The notes under the pieces were generated by a model. That model was not told the DNA's origin and did no database searches. It was given only the letters and a program-made list of their open reading frames with translations. A stretch of DNA of 64,000 bases, from the NCBI RefSeq assembly GCF_014084045.1, contig NZ_CP043732.1, forward strand, positions 806,001 through 870,000, read 5' to 3'. The position numbers and the translations under genes are program-made. Numbering within the stretch: the stretch's first letter is position 1; every line of letters begins with the position of its first letter. Positions 17,425 to 26,969 of the stretch are shown here, piece after piece. The DNA is from Microbacterium esteraromaticum. GTDB lineage: Bacteria > Actinomycetota > Actinomycetes > Actinomycetales > Microbacteriaceae.

Positions 17425-18903
17425 TCACACCGTGTAGCTGCCGTCGACCCGCCGGGGAATACCAAGCGGGTTCATCTCGCGGAGCGCCGGCGGCAGCACC
17501 GCGTCTGGCGCGTCCTGATAGATGATCGGCCTTTGGAACCGACGAAGTGACGTAGCGCCGACCGAGCTGAACGTCGACGTCGCCGCGGGCCATGGCCCGC
17601 CATGGTGTTGCGACCATGTCACGGCCACGCCTGTCGGCCACCCTTCGAACAGCACTCGGCCTGCTCGATCTTCGAGAACGCGCGTGAGCTCGGCGATATC
17701 CTCGTCAGGTTCTGCGTGGAGCGTTGCCGTCAGCGTTCCTGAAAGATGATGCAACGCATCGAACAGGTCCTGCTCTGTCGCGTAGCGGACCAGAAGCGTC
17801 GTCGGGCCGAAGACCTCCGTGAGGAGGTCGACTGCATGCTCTTCGAACACGCGCGTATCGGTCACCAGCACTCGAGCTCGCACGGTCTGCGCATCTGCGA
17901 GCGTCGGCTCGCCGGCGAGCACACTCACCCCCGGGACGGACAACAGGTCTTTGCTCCGTTCCCGGAAGCCGTCAGCAATGCGCTGAGTGAGCATCCGCTC
18001 CGAATTGCTCTTGACGTGAGCCGGCAACGCGCGCTCCAGTTCCGAATCAAAGGGAAGGAAGACGACGCCGGGCTTTGTGCAGAATTGTCCGTGCGAAAGC
18101 TGGAATGAGCCTGCAAGACCCGCAGCCAGTTCGCTGCCGCGAACCCGGTCTGTCGCCGCTGTCACAATGACCGGGTTGATCGAGCCCAACTCGCCGAAGA
18201 AGGGAATGGGATCTGGGCGCGCAGCCGCGCGATTGAAGAGGGCTCGCCCGCCTTCCAACGAGCCCGTGAATCCCACAGCTTTGATCACCGGGTGCTCAAC
18301 CAGCTCGATCCCCGCCTCGTGACCTTCGACGAGCGCCAGAACGCCGTCGGGAGCCCCGACCCGGTGAAGGGCCTCGCCTGCGATCTCCATGCAACGTCGG
18401 GATAGGAGGGGGTGTCCCGGATGTGCTTTGACAACAACCGGACACCCGACGGCGAGTGCGGACGCCGTATCGCCACCGAGTACGGAGAATGCGAAGGGAA
18501 AATTCGAAGCGGAGAACACCGCCACAGGTCCGATCGGACGAAGTACTCGACGCAGATCCGGACGGGGCGGAGCCATCCGGTCATCCGCATGATCGATGAT
18601 CGCCTCGAGGTAGGAGCCCTCCTGAACCACCGAGGCTATCAGTCGAAGCTGACCAGATGTCCGCGCAATCTCGCCCCGCAGGCGAATTCTCGACAATGAC
18701 GTCTCCGCCTCTGCGAGGTGTTGCAGCTCCTCCGTATGTGCATCGAGCCCGTCCGCGAGAGCGAAGAGCCATGCCACCCGCTCTCGTTCGCTTACCCGCA
18801 CCATTCGCGAGAACGCCTGCTGGGCAGCGGCCGCAATCGCACTCACGCCCACCGAGGTTGTCACGAGGGGCTCCTTCACATTCGTATCACTTTGCGCGGA
18901 CAT
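17425..18903 (-). CDS. Aldehyde dehydrogenase, 2-oxoglutarate-semialdehyde type
   Basis: A 492-residue NAD(P)-dependent aldehyde dehydrogenase. The catalytic Cys is at ~275 in GQFCTKPG, the general base Glu at ~238 in FFGELGSINPV, and the oxyanion Asn in FSASNFPFAFS (~134). The GQFCTKPG form with Thr after Cys and the FGELGSINPV block are characteristic of the 2,5-dioxovalerate (alpha-ketoglutarate semialdehyde) dehydrogenase group, which makes 2-oxoglutarate at the end of oxidative sugar-acid pathways. It is the last gene of the island operon, 16 nt after the lyase gene. The ATG at 18903 has GGGAAGG about 8 nt upstream; an overlapping upstream start at 18960 is less likely. Together with the DHDPS-family and enolase-superfamily enzymes it completes a plausible uronate/aldarate oxidation route. 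Confidence 0.88.
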   Translation of the reverse strand: MSAQSDTNVKEPLVTTSVGVSAIAAAAQQAFSRMVRVSERERVAWLFALADGLDAHTEELQHLAEAETSLSRIRLRGEIARTSGQLRLIASVVQEGSYLEAIIDHADDRMAPPRPDLRRVLRPIGPVAVFSASNFPFAFSVLGGDTASALAVGCPVVVKAHPGHPLLSRRCMEIAGEALHRVGAPDGVLALVEGHEAGIELVEHPVIKAVGFTGSLEGGRALFNRAAARPDPIPFFGELGSINPVIVTAATDRVRGSELAAGLAGSFQLSHGQFCTKPGVVFLPFDSELERALPAHVKSNSERMLTQRIADGFRERSKDLLSVPGVSVLAGEPTLADAQTVRARVLVTDTRVFEEHAVDLLTEVFGPTTLLVRYATEQDLFDALHHLSGTLTATLHAEPDEDIAELTRVLEDRAGRVLFEGWPTGVAVTWSQHHGGPWPAATSTFSSVGATSLRRFQRPIIYQDAPDAVLPPALREMNPLGIPRRVDGSYTV

Positions 18904-18919
18904 GCGTGCGCCTTCCCAC

Positions 18920-21282
18920 TCAGACAAGGGTGATCTGATGGCTCCGAGCGTCTCGGTCACTCGTGTCGACTGTCAGTCGTGTCGACGTTGATGAGGTGCT
19001 GACTGAGACAGAGGGATGCGGCGTGGACGGCGACCAGCCGCCTTCGTGGATGACAATCGTCACCGAATCGAGGGCTTTCGTCGGCTGAGCCACGGCGACC
19101 TTCAGCTGAGACCCCGACCGTCTGACGATCACCGAGCACTGACCGGGAAGGTCCATCGTCGGCAGGCTGCTTGTCGTCACGGCCGCCGACGTTCCGGCGA
19201 CTGTGAAAACATCTGCAGAAAGATACTGGGCAGCGGGGACTTCGACGATATGCCGGTCGCTCGATGCCTGTGCGGCGACCGGAGGCGAGGCCGCCCAATT
19301 CGCGGTCGTGGCGACATCCGCTCCGGGCAGCAGCACATATGAATAGTGACCGGCCGTCGGTGCACCCCCATGGTCGACCCACAGGGACAAGAAGCGTCGG
19401 TCGGTCGGAGCGGGTGCACCCGCTACGTAGCTATTGACCTGGGACCAGTCGGCGGCTCGGTCTTCCAGCAGAGCGTAAAGAGTCGCTCCGCCCAAGAGGA
19501 CATACCCGCCCACGCCCTGGATATGCGCCCAAGAAGCACCGGTGATCACCGTGGGCGAACCAAGGGTGAGAGATCTTGTCACCCCGTCGACGGTGAGGGT
19601 TGCCGAGCCGGAGTGGTGAAGATTCCTGTTCTCGAGGATCGTTTCCACAGTCGCCGATGATGAGGAGCTGATCTTCGAGCCAAGGCACACGACAGATGTG
19701 GAGAGGAAATGCCATGACTTCCAGGCACGCATCGAGGTACCGCCCGGTGGGATGAGATACTGGGCCACCGTCCCGTAGTTTCCATCTAGCACCGTGCCGC
19801 CGCTCCACTTGTTGGTCGGCTTCGGCGCGCCACTGGCCGGCGGGAGGCTCGTGCGCTGCACGGTCGTTCCGGGCAGACGGTACGGATCGACAGCGGCCCA
19901 GAAAGAGTCCGAGTACTGCGCGTGATCGGAATCGTACCGATACAGCATCCCGCTCCCTTGGAACCAGCCCTTTCTGTTCTCTCCGTTGATCGACTCGTAA
20001 TGGGCAATGCGCGACGAGGCTGACGCGAGGGCAACGCACCACCCGGGCCGACGGTGGACGGCTCGCGCCCCCACGGGAAAGATCTGCGTGACATTGTTTT
20101 CCGCGACCGAACCGACGCTTGCGTCATGCAAGACGTTGTGAAACGCTTTGGCACGCACGACGCTCGCTTGCGTATAGACGGATTCGGAACTGCTGCGCTG
20201 CAGCCACCCCTTTACCCGAGAGCGCCAGGCTGCGGCTTCTGCGGACGACGCAGAAGCTGCCAGGAGAAGAATCGCCTCCTCCACGGTGCGCCCATCGCTG
20301 ACCTCGCTTTGATTCCATCTCGACACGCCCCTCCCGCGAAGCGCGTCCATCATGCGACCGTCGTAGATGAAGGGCGAGAAGCTTTTCTCCACGGTGTCGA
20401 AGACGACCTGTTTCTGCGGATCGATCACCTCCCAAGGCGAACCCGTCAGCAACGCCAGGAGTGATGCAAGGCCTTCAAGGAGAACACGACCGTACTGCCC
20501 GGTGTAAGGAATCACGTTGTGCTGAATGAAGGTTCCGTCCGAATAGAAACCGTCACCACTCGTAACGAGCGGAAAGACCGGGGATAGCGCATCTCGGCCG
20601 GCAGCGATCTTGGTGGAACTTTTATCCAGGATGCCCTGCACGATCATGACCTGAGCGACGTCTACGCGATTCGCGCCGGTCTGACCATCGGCGTTCGGAA
20701 TCCGACTTTGAACGATCGCCGTGTAATTGTCGATCTCGGTCGCGCTCAGCTGGTCGTAAAGCAGTACGCAGGCATCGTTCAACGCCTGCGGCGAGCTGAT
20801 CTGCCAGTGGAACCAGTTGCCGAATTGGCTGTGCCCCGGTCCGTAGACGAGGTCATAGAGGTCCGCCAGCCCGGCTCTCAACACAGCAAGAAGCGACGTA
20901 TCGCCGGCAAAGCTCGAACCGCTTGTCGCGTACCCGATGGCCATCGTGCGCAGTCGCTGATAGGAAGCGGACATTTGTGCCGACTCGGTCAGCGAAAGAT
21001 CGGTGAAGACACGGGTACGGGTCGCACCGGACTCCACAAGACCGAGCAGGTGCGTGACTTCGTTGTCAAGCCGGTCAATCGCCTCGGAGATCGCCGGCAC
21101 CGATAGATCGACCGCGCCCCCGTCAGACCGTCCCTCCACTTCTCGCGGAGTCCGTCATAAGCGTCGAGCATCATCGCAGAGGCCGGACTAGCGGATCCGG
21201 CGAACGGAATAAGTGCACCGATGCCCAGCGCAACCCCGCCCTTCAGAACGGTCCGGCGGAGGATCTCACAACTGCTTTCCAT
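18920..21282 (-). CDS. Polysaccharide lyase family 8, Tat-secreted, apparent 1-nt frameshift
   Basis: A secreted lyase of family 8, which cleaves hyaluronan, chondroitin, xanthan or related uronic-acid polymers by beta-elimination. Numbering from the downstream frame, Asn157 (GANRVD), His207 (FIQHN), Tyr216 (TGQYG) and Arg270 (RGRG) sit at exactly the spacing I recall for the catalytic set of Arthrobacter chondroitin AC lyase. The start is at 21282: a Tat signal (LRRTVLKG...ASPASA) with AAAGGA upstream, but in a different frame. Adding one G to the G5 run at 21117-21121 joins DGLREKWRDGLTG to GAVDLSVPAISEAI and yields 787 residues. The catalytic helical domain is followed by beta-rich domains. 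The frameshift may be a sequence error. The polymer substrate cannot be named from sequence alone. Confidence 0.88.
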
Positions 21283-21303
21283 GGCATTCCTTTCTCGCCT
21301 CGC

Positions 21304-22272
21304 TCAACGTCGAACGAGTGGGGTCAAGCCCAGCTCCCCCTCGGGGAACCGGTCGATCATCCGTTCAGCAATCACACGGTGTCCCTCGGCCGTGGGATGA
21401 ACTCCGTCAAGGAACAGGTGGTCATCGCTCAGAGAGAGCAGATACCGCCCGTCCAGATATCGAACATTCGAGTACCTCTGGAAGACATCCTGCGACGCAC
21501 TGTGAACGTGCTCCCTCATCATGTCCAGAGACATCCCGACGCGGTTCAGCTGGTCCTCGAAGCGCGGGCTGGCGACAGGTCCGATGACGAGGGTCTGCGC
21601 CCGTGAGCGTGCGACTCGCTCGATGAATGCCCGGACCGCCGGCGCGAATGACCGAGCCGAGAAGCTCGCCTGCTCATAGACGTTGATCCCGATGCAGAGC
21701 GTCACGAAGTCGGGCTCTGCATCATGTATGTAGTCAGCGATGGCGGGGTCCAGATGACATTCGCCGGCGAGACCGATGCATTCCAGATCCAGCCCGCAGC
21801 GGCGACTGAGTATCGCCGGCCAGGTCTCCGACGGTCCCGCGGCAGACTTGCACTGCGTGAGAGAACTTCCGTAGGCAATCCACCGGCGCTCGGGGAATTC
21901 CAGCTCCTGTGGTGCGAGATCGTCGACAAGAAGACTCCGCACCTCAACGGTCCCGAACTGAGGCAGCCACAGCTCGGCCGAAGATCCCTCCGGAAGGTCG
22001 AAGGCGACGAACGATTCCCCGGAGGGCACTTCGCGCCGCGCGGCGACCTGGCCATCGACCACAAGGTCGATGGGGGCAGCCCGGTCGTCGGCTCGCAGCT
22101 CAACGCGAAGCACCGTTCCGCGAGGGACAAATCGATAGCGTACTCCGGTGGCCATGCCGGCTACGTCTTCGAAGCGAGCAGAGTCAGCCGCGGAGACCGC
22201 AGCCGACGGCACGCGTCGCACACTCCGCCACCCCGAGTCGGAGATCTCGGCCTCCGCAGTTGTCGACCACAC
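21304..22272 (-). CDS. SGNH/GDSL hydrolase (probable carbohydrate esterase)
   Basis: A 322-residue protein with an N-terminal beta-sandwich-like region (~1-125) and a C-terminal SGNH hydrolase domain. The nucleophile Ser is in WIAYGSSLTQC, the block-III/V signatures are CIGINVYEQ and LDGVHPTAEGH with the catalytic Asp and His. No signal peptide is seen, so it should act in the cytoplasm. Such two-domain SGNH proteins are often deacetylases of oligosaccharides; removing acetyl groups from imported lyase products is a reasonable role here. The GTG start at 22272 lies 3 nt after the stop of the DHDPS-family gene, so translation is coupled. Confidence 0.85.
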   Translation of the reverse strand: MWSTTAEAEISDSGWRSVRRVPSAAVSAADSARFEDVAGMATGVRYRFVPRGTVLRVELRADDRAAPIDLVVDGQVAARREVPSGESFVAFDLPEGSSAELWLPQFGTVEVRSLLVDDLAPQELEFPERRWIAYGSSLTQCKSAAGPSETWPAILSRRCGLDLECIGLAGECHLDPAIADYIHDAEPDFVTLCIGINVYEQASFSARSFAPAVRAFIERVARSRAQTLVIGPVASPRFEDQLNRVGMSLDMMREHVHSASQDVFQRYSNVRYLDGRYLLSLSDDHLFLDGVHPTAEGHRVIAERMIDRFPEGELGLTPLVRR

Positions 22273-22275
22273 GAG

Positions 22276-23190
22276 CTATCCGTTCGTGCCTGCGGAGTCG
22301 TCGAACCGAGCTGGCCAGCGGTCAAGGAGGTCACGCAGGTGCAGTCGCTCCTGCGCTGACAGCTGCACGTGAGGCGGACGCACCGACCCGAACTCGATTC
22401 CATCGATTCTGAGCATTTCTTTGACGACGTCCACGTTGCTCCGCGCATGGTTTGCTGCGCGCATGCGTTCGACGGGCGCGATGAGCCGCATCAGCTGTGT
22501 GAGCCGGTTGAGGTCGCCTCGACAGACCGCTGCGTGCATGGCCAGAGCCGCGTCGGGTCGAGCTGCCGCGATGCCAGACGTGAAACCGGTGATCCCCATC
22601 GCCGCAGTAATCGCGATTTTAGATTCCGCCGCTCCGTTCACCCACACCGAGTCACCGTCGTGAACGAGTTGTTCCAGCGTGCCGAAATCGGCGCGGGCAA
22701 ACTTACCCCCCAAGATCTTCGGATGCGTGACCAGCTCGCGAATCTGTTCAAGGGAGAGACGTGTGCTTCTGAGGTAGAGCACGATCGGAAGCGCAGAACG
22801 TTCCGCAACCTCGCGGTAAAACCGCAGCAGACCATCGCCATCTCCGAACGGATCCATGGGCTCGTGGATCATCACCGCGTGATAGCCGAGGTCGGCTGCA
22901 TACTGGCTTTCGTCGTGGATCTCGATCGCTGCGCCCGCGAACCCTGCAAGCAACCGGGCCCTCGACGTGCCCGTGGCGACACTCCGGAGGACCACCCGCC
23001 GTTCGGCGGCGGTGAGCTGGTACAACTCCGAGGTGTTTCCCAGCGCTGTGACCACATGCACGCCACCAGCGTCTGCACGCTCGGCAAGCTGTGTGCTCTT
23101 TGCCTCGTCGACCGCTCCCGATTTGTCATACGGCGTGACCAGAACGGCCACGACTCCTCTGAGGGCGTCAAGAAATGCCACTTCATTCAT
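22276..23190 (-). CDS. DHDPS-family lyase/dehydratase
   Basis: A 304-residue (beta/alpha)8 enzyme of the dihydrodipicolinate-synthase family. The Schiff-base Lys is at ~163 (LGGKFARADFG), the assisting Tyr at ~139 (IVLYLR) and the pyruvate-binding strand is ALGNTSELYQL. In the family this fold serves DapA, N-acetylneuraminate lyase, 2-keto-3-deoxygluconate aldolase and 5-dehydro-4-deoxyglucarate dehydratase. Between an enolase-superfamily dehydratase and a ketoglutarate-semialdehyde dehydrogenase, a KdgD-like dehydratase or a 2-keto-3-deoxy-acid aldolase is most likely. DapA itself is unlikely in this context. Its ATG overlaps the SDR stop by 4 nt. Confidence 0.87.
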   Translation of the reverse strand: MNEVAFLDALRGVVAVLVTPYDKSGAVDEAKSTQLAERADAGGVHVVTALGNTSELYQLTAAERRVVLRSVATGTSRARLLAGFAGAAIEIHDESQYAADLGYHAVMIHEPMDPFGDGDGLLRFYREVAERSALPIVLYLRSTRLSLEQIRELVTHPKILGGKFARADFGTLEQLVHDGDSVWVNGAAESKIAITAAMGITGFTSGIAAARPDAALAMHAAVCRGDLNRLTQLMRLIAPVERMRAANHARSNVDVVKEMLRIDGIEFGSVRPPHVQLSAQERLHLRDLLDRWPARFDDSAGTNG

Positions 23191-23963
23191 GTGTTGCTCC
23201 TTGTGTTCGTCATCGCCGCCGGCCTCGCTTGTGCGGTCAGTCCGCCATCGATGGTGAGCACCTGGCCGGTGATGTACGATGCATCAGCGCTGGCAAGAAA
23301 GCTCACGCCAGCGGCGATATCTTCACCCGTGCCCACCCTGCCGAGAAGAACTCCACTGATTCGCTCACGCCGCTCGTCTTTGGACAGCGCCCGGAAGCGA
23401 TCATTCTCGATCGCTCCCGGCGCGACACCGTTCACGCGAATTCGTTGAGGAGCGAGATCGATTGCGAGCCCCCTGGTCATACTCTCTACAGCCGCTTTAC
23501 CCGCGTCATAGATCAACGACTGTGCGTGCGCGCGAGTAGCGCCGACGGAGGAGAGATTCACGATCGCACCTCCGGTGAGTAGCGGCGCGGCTTCGCGACT
23601 GCATAGCATCACTCCGCCTACGTTGACACGGAAGCTCCGATCCATAGTCGCGACATCGATATCAGATAGTGCGCCACGCGCAAGCAGTGGCGCTGCAGCA
23701 TTATTCACGAGGACATCAAGTCGCCCCCACTTCCGATGAATCTGCGCAATCATCTCTCGTACGCCGCTCTCAACGCTGATGTCGCCGGGCACGCCGATCA
23801 CGTCAGCGCCGCTGGCTGTCAGCCTTCGACAAACGTGGAGAACCTCATCCACATCGAGCCCATTGACCGCAACGGCATACCCATCCGATACCAGTCGTTC
23901 GGTAATCGCGAGACCGATATTGCGGCTGCCGCCGGTAACCCAGGCAACGCGTCGCGGCATCAT
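23187..23963 (-). CDS. Short-chain dehydrogenase/reductase
   Basis: A 258-residue SDR. Features are VAWVTGGSRNIGLAIT for the cofactor, NNAAAPLLARG, the catalytic Ser in VNLSSVGATRA, YDAGKAAVESMTRGLAIDLA with the Y-x-x-x-K pair and VNGVAPGAIEN. The ATG at 23963 forms an ATGA overlap with the enolase gene stop, and its own stop overlaps the DHDPS-family start, so it sits in the middle of a coupled run. It probably oxidises or reduces a sugar-acid carbonyl in the uronate route (a KduD-like or uronate-dehydrogenase-like job), but substrate identity is inference. Confidence 0.9.
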   Translation of the reverse strand: MMPRRVAWVTGGSRNIGLAITERLVSDGYAVAVNGLDVDEVLHVCRRLTASGADVIGVPGDISVESGVREMIAQIHRKWGRLDVLVNNAAAPLLARGALSDIDVATMDRSFRVNVGGVMLCSREAAPLLTGGAIVNLSSVGATRAHAQSLIYDAGKAAVESMTRGLAIDLAPQRIRVNGVAPGAIENDRFRALSKDERRERISGVLLGRVGTGEDIAAGVSFLASADASYITGQVLTIDGGLTAQARPAAMTNTRSNT

Positions 23964-25120
23964 GACAGCCGAATCCGATCCGCGGCGCCACGCGCCGATG
24001 TGTGCGTCCAACTCAGCGAACCCGTCGCCTGAGCGAGCCGTTCCTGGTCGATGTCGATGCCGAGTCCCCATCCGTCCGGGAGCTTGAGCACCCCAGATTC
24101 GTACGAGACCGGCTCTGCGACCACATCGGTCTCATACAACAAAGGTCCGACCGGGTCGCTGGGGAGGGAGACGGCATCCGTCGCGGCCGCCACGTGAACG
24201 GCCGCCGCAGTGCCGATCGAGAGTTCCTGAGTAGTTCCCAGAATGCACGGGACACCTGCTGCCTCTGCGATCGCAAAGACGCGCCTAACCGGCGTAATCC
24301 CTCCGATCGCGATCACGCTGACGTTGAAGGCATCGACGGCGCGATGTTTGATGAGCTCCAATGCCCAGTCATTGCTGTACACGTGTTCGCTCACCGGCTC
24401 TTCGATAAGGCTGCGCGCTTCGAGCAGACCGCGGATGTCGGCCGAGCGTGCCGGCGACTCCACGAGGTCGAACCCGACGTCGCGAACCCGCGTGGCGAAC
24501 CGAGCAGCGTCCTTAGGAGCAAGCAAGTTCGAGAAGTCCAGGGACTTCAGGGTAATTCGATCACCGAAGCGCTCCCTCGCCTCTCGAAGAAACCTTTCGT
24601 CGAGATCGAGATTCCGGCCGACGTACACACGGAAACAAGACTGTCCCGCCTGCAACTGTTGTTCTACGACCCCGAGGCTGTAATCGATGTCGTCGGGATG
24701 CTGTTGCCGAAAGATGGGGTAGGCGATAGGAACTCCGTCCTGGACCTGTCCGCCCAAGAGATCCACCAAACGAACCCCGAGCGACTTAGAGGCGACGTCC
24801 CAGAGCGCGATGTCGACCCCGCATTTGATGGAACGGCTTTTGTCGTAGATGTACCCTGCCTGCGGAAAGCTCTCTTCCAGCAGCGCGGCGATCCTGTTGA
24901 TCTCGAGGATGTTGCTTCCCACTAAGAGCTCGCGCAATACGGACTCGAGGCCGGCGACGTCGATGTGATATCGCGGGAGATGCTGGAAGTCCGACATCTC
25001 CCCGACCCCGATGAGGTTCGGGTCGTCGGTGAACAGCTCAACGATGACATGACCGCAGATGACGCCCGAGGTTCGCGGCGTGTTTATGGGCGTCAACTTG
25101 ATGTCAGTGATGCGCGTCAT
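23960..25120 (-). CDS. Enolase-superfamily sugar-acid dehydratase-like protein
   Basis: A 386-residue member of the mandelate racemase/muconate lactonizing group of the enolase superfamily, whose metal-dependent enzymes abstract a proton next to a carboxylate. The capping domain (GVGEMSDFQHLP, IKCGVDIALWDVASKSLG) is followed by the barrel. The usual metal ligands appear as LKSLDFSNL (Asp), DLVESPARS (Glu) and a less standard PVSEHVYS (Glu). A C-terminal GTTQELSIGTAA segment carries the usual late-barrel Thr/Glu. It may dehydrate an aldonate or aldarate to a 2-keto-3-deoxy acid. The unusual third ligand means that inactivity or a new reaction is possible. The ATG at 25120 has GAAGGA 8 nt upstream. 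Confidence 0.83.
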   Translation of the reverse strand: MTRITDIKLTPINTPRTSGVICGHVIVELFTDDPNLIGVGEMSDFQHLPRYHIDVAGLESVLRELLVGSNILEINRIAALLEESFPQAGYIYDKSRSIKCGVDIALWDVASKSLGVRLVDLLGGQVQDGVPIAYPIFRQQHPDDIDYSLGVVEQQLQAGQSCFRVYVGRNLDLDERFLREARERFGDRITLKSLDFSNLLAPKDAARFATRVRDVGFDLVESPARSADIRGLLEARSLIEEPVSEHVYSNDWALELIKHRAVDAFNVSVIAIGGITPVRRVFAIAEAAGVPCILGTTQELSIGTAAAVHVAAATDAVSLPSDPVGPLLYETDVVAEPVSYESGVLKLPDGWGLGIDIDQERLAQATGSLSWTHTSARGAADRIRLS

Positions 25121-25124
25121 TGAT

Positions 25125-26969
25125 TCATTCCTTCGCCTTCGCGCGGCCCGGTGCCAGCTCGATGAGAGATCGCGTGTACGCCTCTTTCGGAGAGGCATAG
25201 ATCGATTCGGCATCGCCCTCTTCTACGAGCTTTCCGTCTCGCATGACGACAATCCGATCTGCGATAGATCGCACCACCGCAAGATCATGCGTGATGAAGA
25301 GGTAAGTCAGACCGCTCGCAATCTGGAGTTCACCGAGCAGATTGAGAACTTGTGCCTGGATCGAGACGTCCAGTGAGCTCACGGCCTCATCGCAGACAAG
25401 CAATTTCGGCCCGACCGTGAGCGCTCGAGCGATCGCGATTCGTTGACGCTGTCCGCCGGAGAATGACCGAGGATAGAGAGGAAGCGCACGCTTGTCAAGC
25501 CCAACGGCCGCGAGGTGTTCACAAAGAATTTCCTGATTGTCATCAAGGCCATGGACCCGCAACGGCTCCTGCAGTATCTGCCGGACAGTCATTCGCGGGT
25601 CGAGGCTCGCGTAAGGGCTTTGAAAGACAACCTGAACCTCTCGCTGAAGCCGTTTGAGGTCGCCGCCCTTCGCCTCTGCGACATCAATGCCGTCATAGCG
25701 CACAGCTCCGCTCGTCGGACGTTCGAGCCGGAGAAGAGTGCGGGTGATACTCGTCTTCCCTGATCCCGACTCGCCCACGAGCGCAAGCGTCTCACCCTGT
25801 CGGACGGTGAAACTGACTCCGTCTACCGCAAGGACCCCTTCATCACGTCGGGACCACCCACCGCCATAGCGCAGACTGACGTTCTCGAACTCCGCGATCA
25901 CACCGTGGGCGGCATCCCCGTCCACGGAACGGACTGGGCGTGGCGCGGCCGCCGCCGGCGGCGCGACGGGGAGCGGGGAAAGGTGACAAGCCGCCGCACG
26001 CGCAACCGTGCGAATGGTCAACGCCGGACGCTCCCGGTGGCATCGCTCGAACGCAAACTCGCATCGTTCCACAAATGCACACAGCTGGCCCAGGGTTCTC
26101 GGGTCTGGCGGGTGGCCCGCGATCGCTCTCAGCTGCTGCTTCGCCGGCGCATCGATGTTGGGCGTCGAATCAAGCAGCGCTCGCGTGTAGGGCATCTGGG
26201 GTGCTCCAAGGACCTCCGCCGCGGGACCACTTTCCACGACGCGACCCGCGTACATCACCGCTATGTCGTCGGCGTAGTCTGCGACGACGCCGAGATCGTG
26301 GGTGATAAGGAGAATTGCCATTCCCAGTTCGTCTCGGAGCCGGACAAGAGTGTCCATGATCTCCGCCTGCACCGCGACGTCCAAAGCGGTTGTCGGCTCG
26401 TCTGCGATCAACAGGCTCGGCCCGCAGACGAGCGCCAGGGCGATCGCCGCACGTTGTCTCATACCGCCCGACAGCTGATGAGGATACCTCCGGATGATCC
26501 TTTCCGGCGTCGGCAGGCCGGCCAGTCTCAACGACTCAGACACGCGCTCGCGGCGCGCGGCGCTCGAGAGGCCGCCGTGCGCTTTGAGTACGTCTTCCAG
26601 CTGGGCGCCGATTGTCATGAGGGGGTTAAGCGCGGCAGAAGGGTCCTGGAACACCATCGCAACCTGGGCACCCCGCACCTGTCGTAGCTGCGCAGGATTC
26701 AGCTTCAACAAGTCTTGGTCGCCAAAGCTGATCGCCCCTTCGACAACCGTGTCGTCCGCGTGCAAGCGCAGAATGCTCATCGCGGTTGCTGTCTTGCCCG
26801 AACCGGACTCGCCAACGAGCGCCAAGATCGCCCCCCTCCGAGCAGTCAGTGAGACATCACTGACTGCTCGGACCGGCGAGTTGCCGAGGGCTTTGAACGT
26901 CACCGACAGCGACCTGACCTCGAGGGCAGTTTCGAGCCCGACGACCGGGGCGCCTACGTCACTCAACAT
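25125..26969 (-). CDS. Fused dual-ATPase subunit of a peptide/oligosaccharide ABC importer
   Basis: A 614-residue protein with two complete ABC ATPase domains, equivalent to DppD plus DppF in one chain. Two Walker A motifs (GESGSGKT), two signatures (LSGGMRQR, FSGGQRQR) and two Walker B boxes (LLIADEPTTALD, LLVCDEAVSSLD) are present. Between them lies the Cys-bearing segment typical of oligopeptide transporters (CAFVERCEFAFERCHRERP). The second Walker B has Ala-Val-Ser after Glu but keeps the catalytic Glu. The ATG at 26969 overlaps the binding-protein stop by 11 nt. It powers uptake by the two permeases upstream. The location beside a polysaccharide lyase suggests unsaturated oligosaccharides rather than peptides as cargo. 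Confidence 0.93.
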   Translation of the reverse strand: MLSDVGAPVVGLETALEVRSLSVTFKALGNSPVRAVSDVSLTARRGAILALVGESGSGKTATAMSILRLHADDTVVEGAISFGDQDLLKLNPAQLRQVRGAQVAMVFQDPSAALNPLMTIGAQLEDVLKAHGGLSSAARRERVSESLRLAGLPTPERIIRRYPHQLSGGMRQRAAIALALVCGPSLLIADEPTTALDVAVQAEIMDTLVRLRDELGMAILLITHDLGVVADYADDIAVMYAGRVVESGPAAEVLGAPQMPYTRALLDSTPNIDAPAKQQLRAIAGHPPDPRTLGQLCAFVERCEFAFERCHRERPALTIRTVARAAACHLSPLPVAPPAAAAPRPVRSVDGDAAHGVIAEFENVSLRYGGGWSRRDEGVLAVDGVSFTVRQGETLALVGESGSGKTSITRTLLRLERPTSGAVRYDGIDVAEAKGGDLKRLQREVQVVFQSPYASLDPRMTVRQILQEPLRVHGLDDNQEILCEHLAAVGLDKRALPLYPRSFSGGQRQRIAIARALTVGPKLLVCDEAVSSLDVSIQAQVLNLLGELQIASGLTYLFITHDLAVVRSIADRIVVMRDGKLVEEGDAESIYASPKEAYTRSLIELAPGRAKAKE

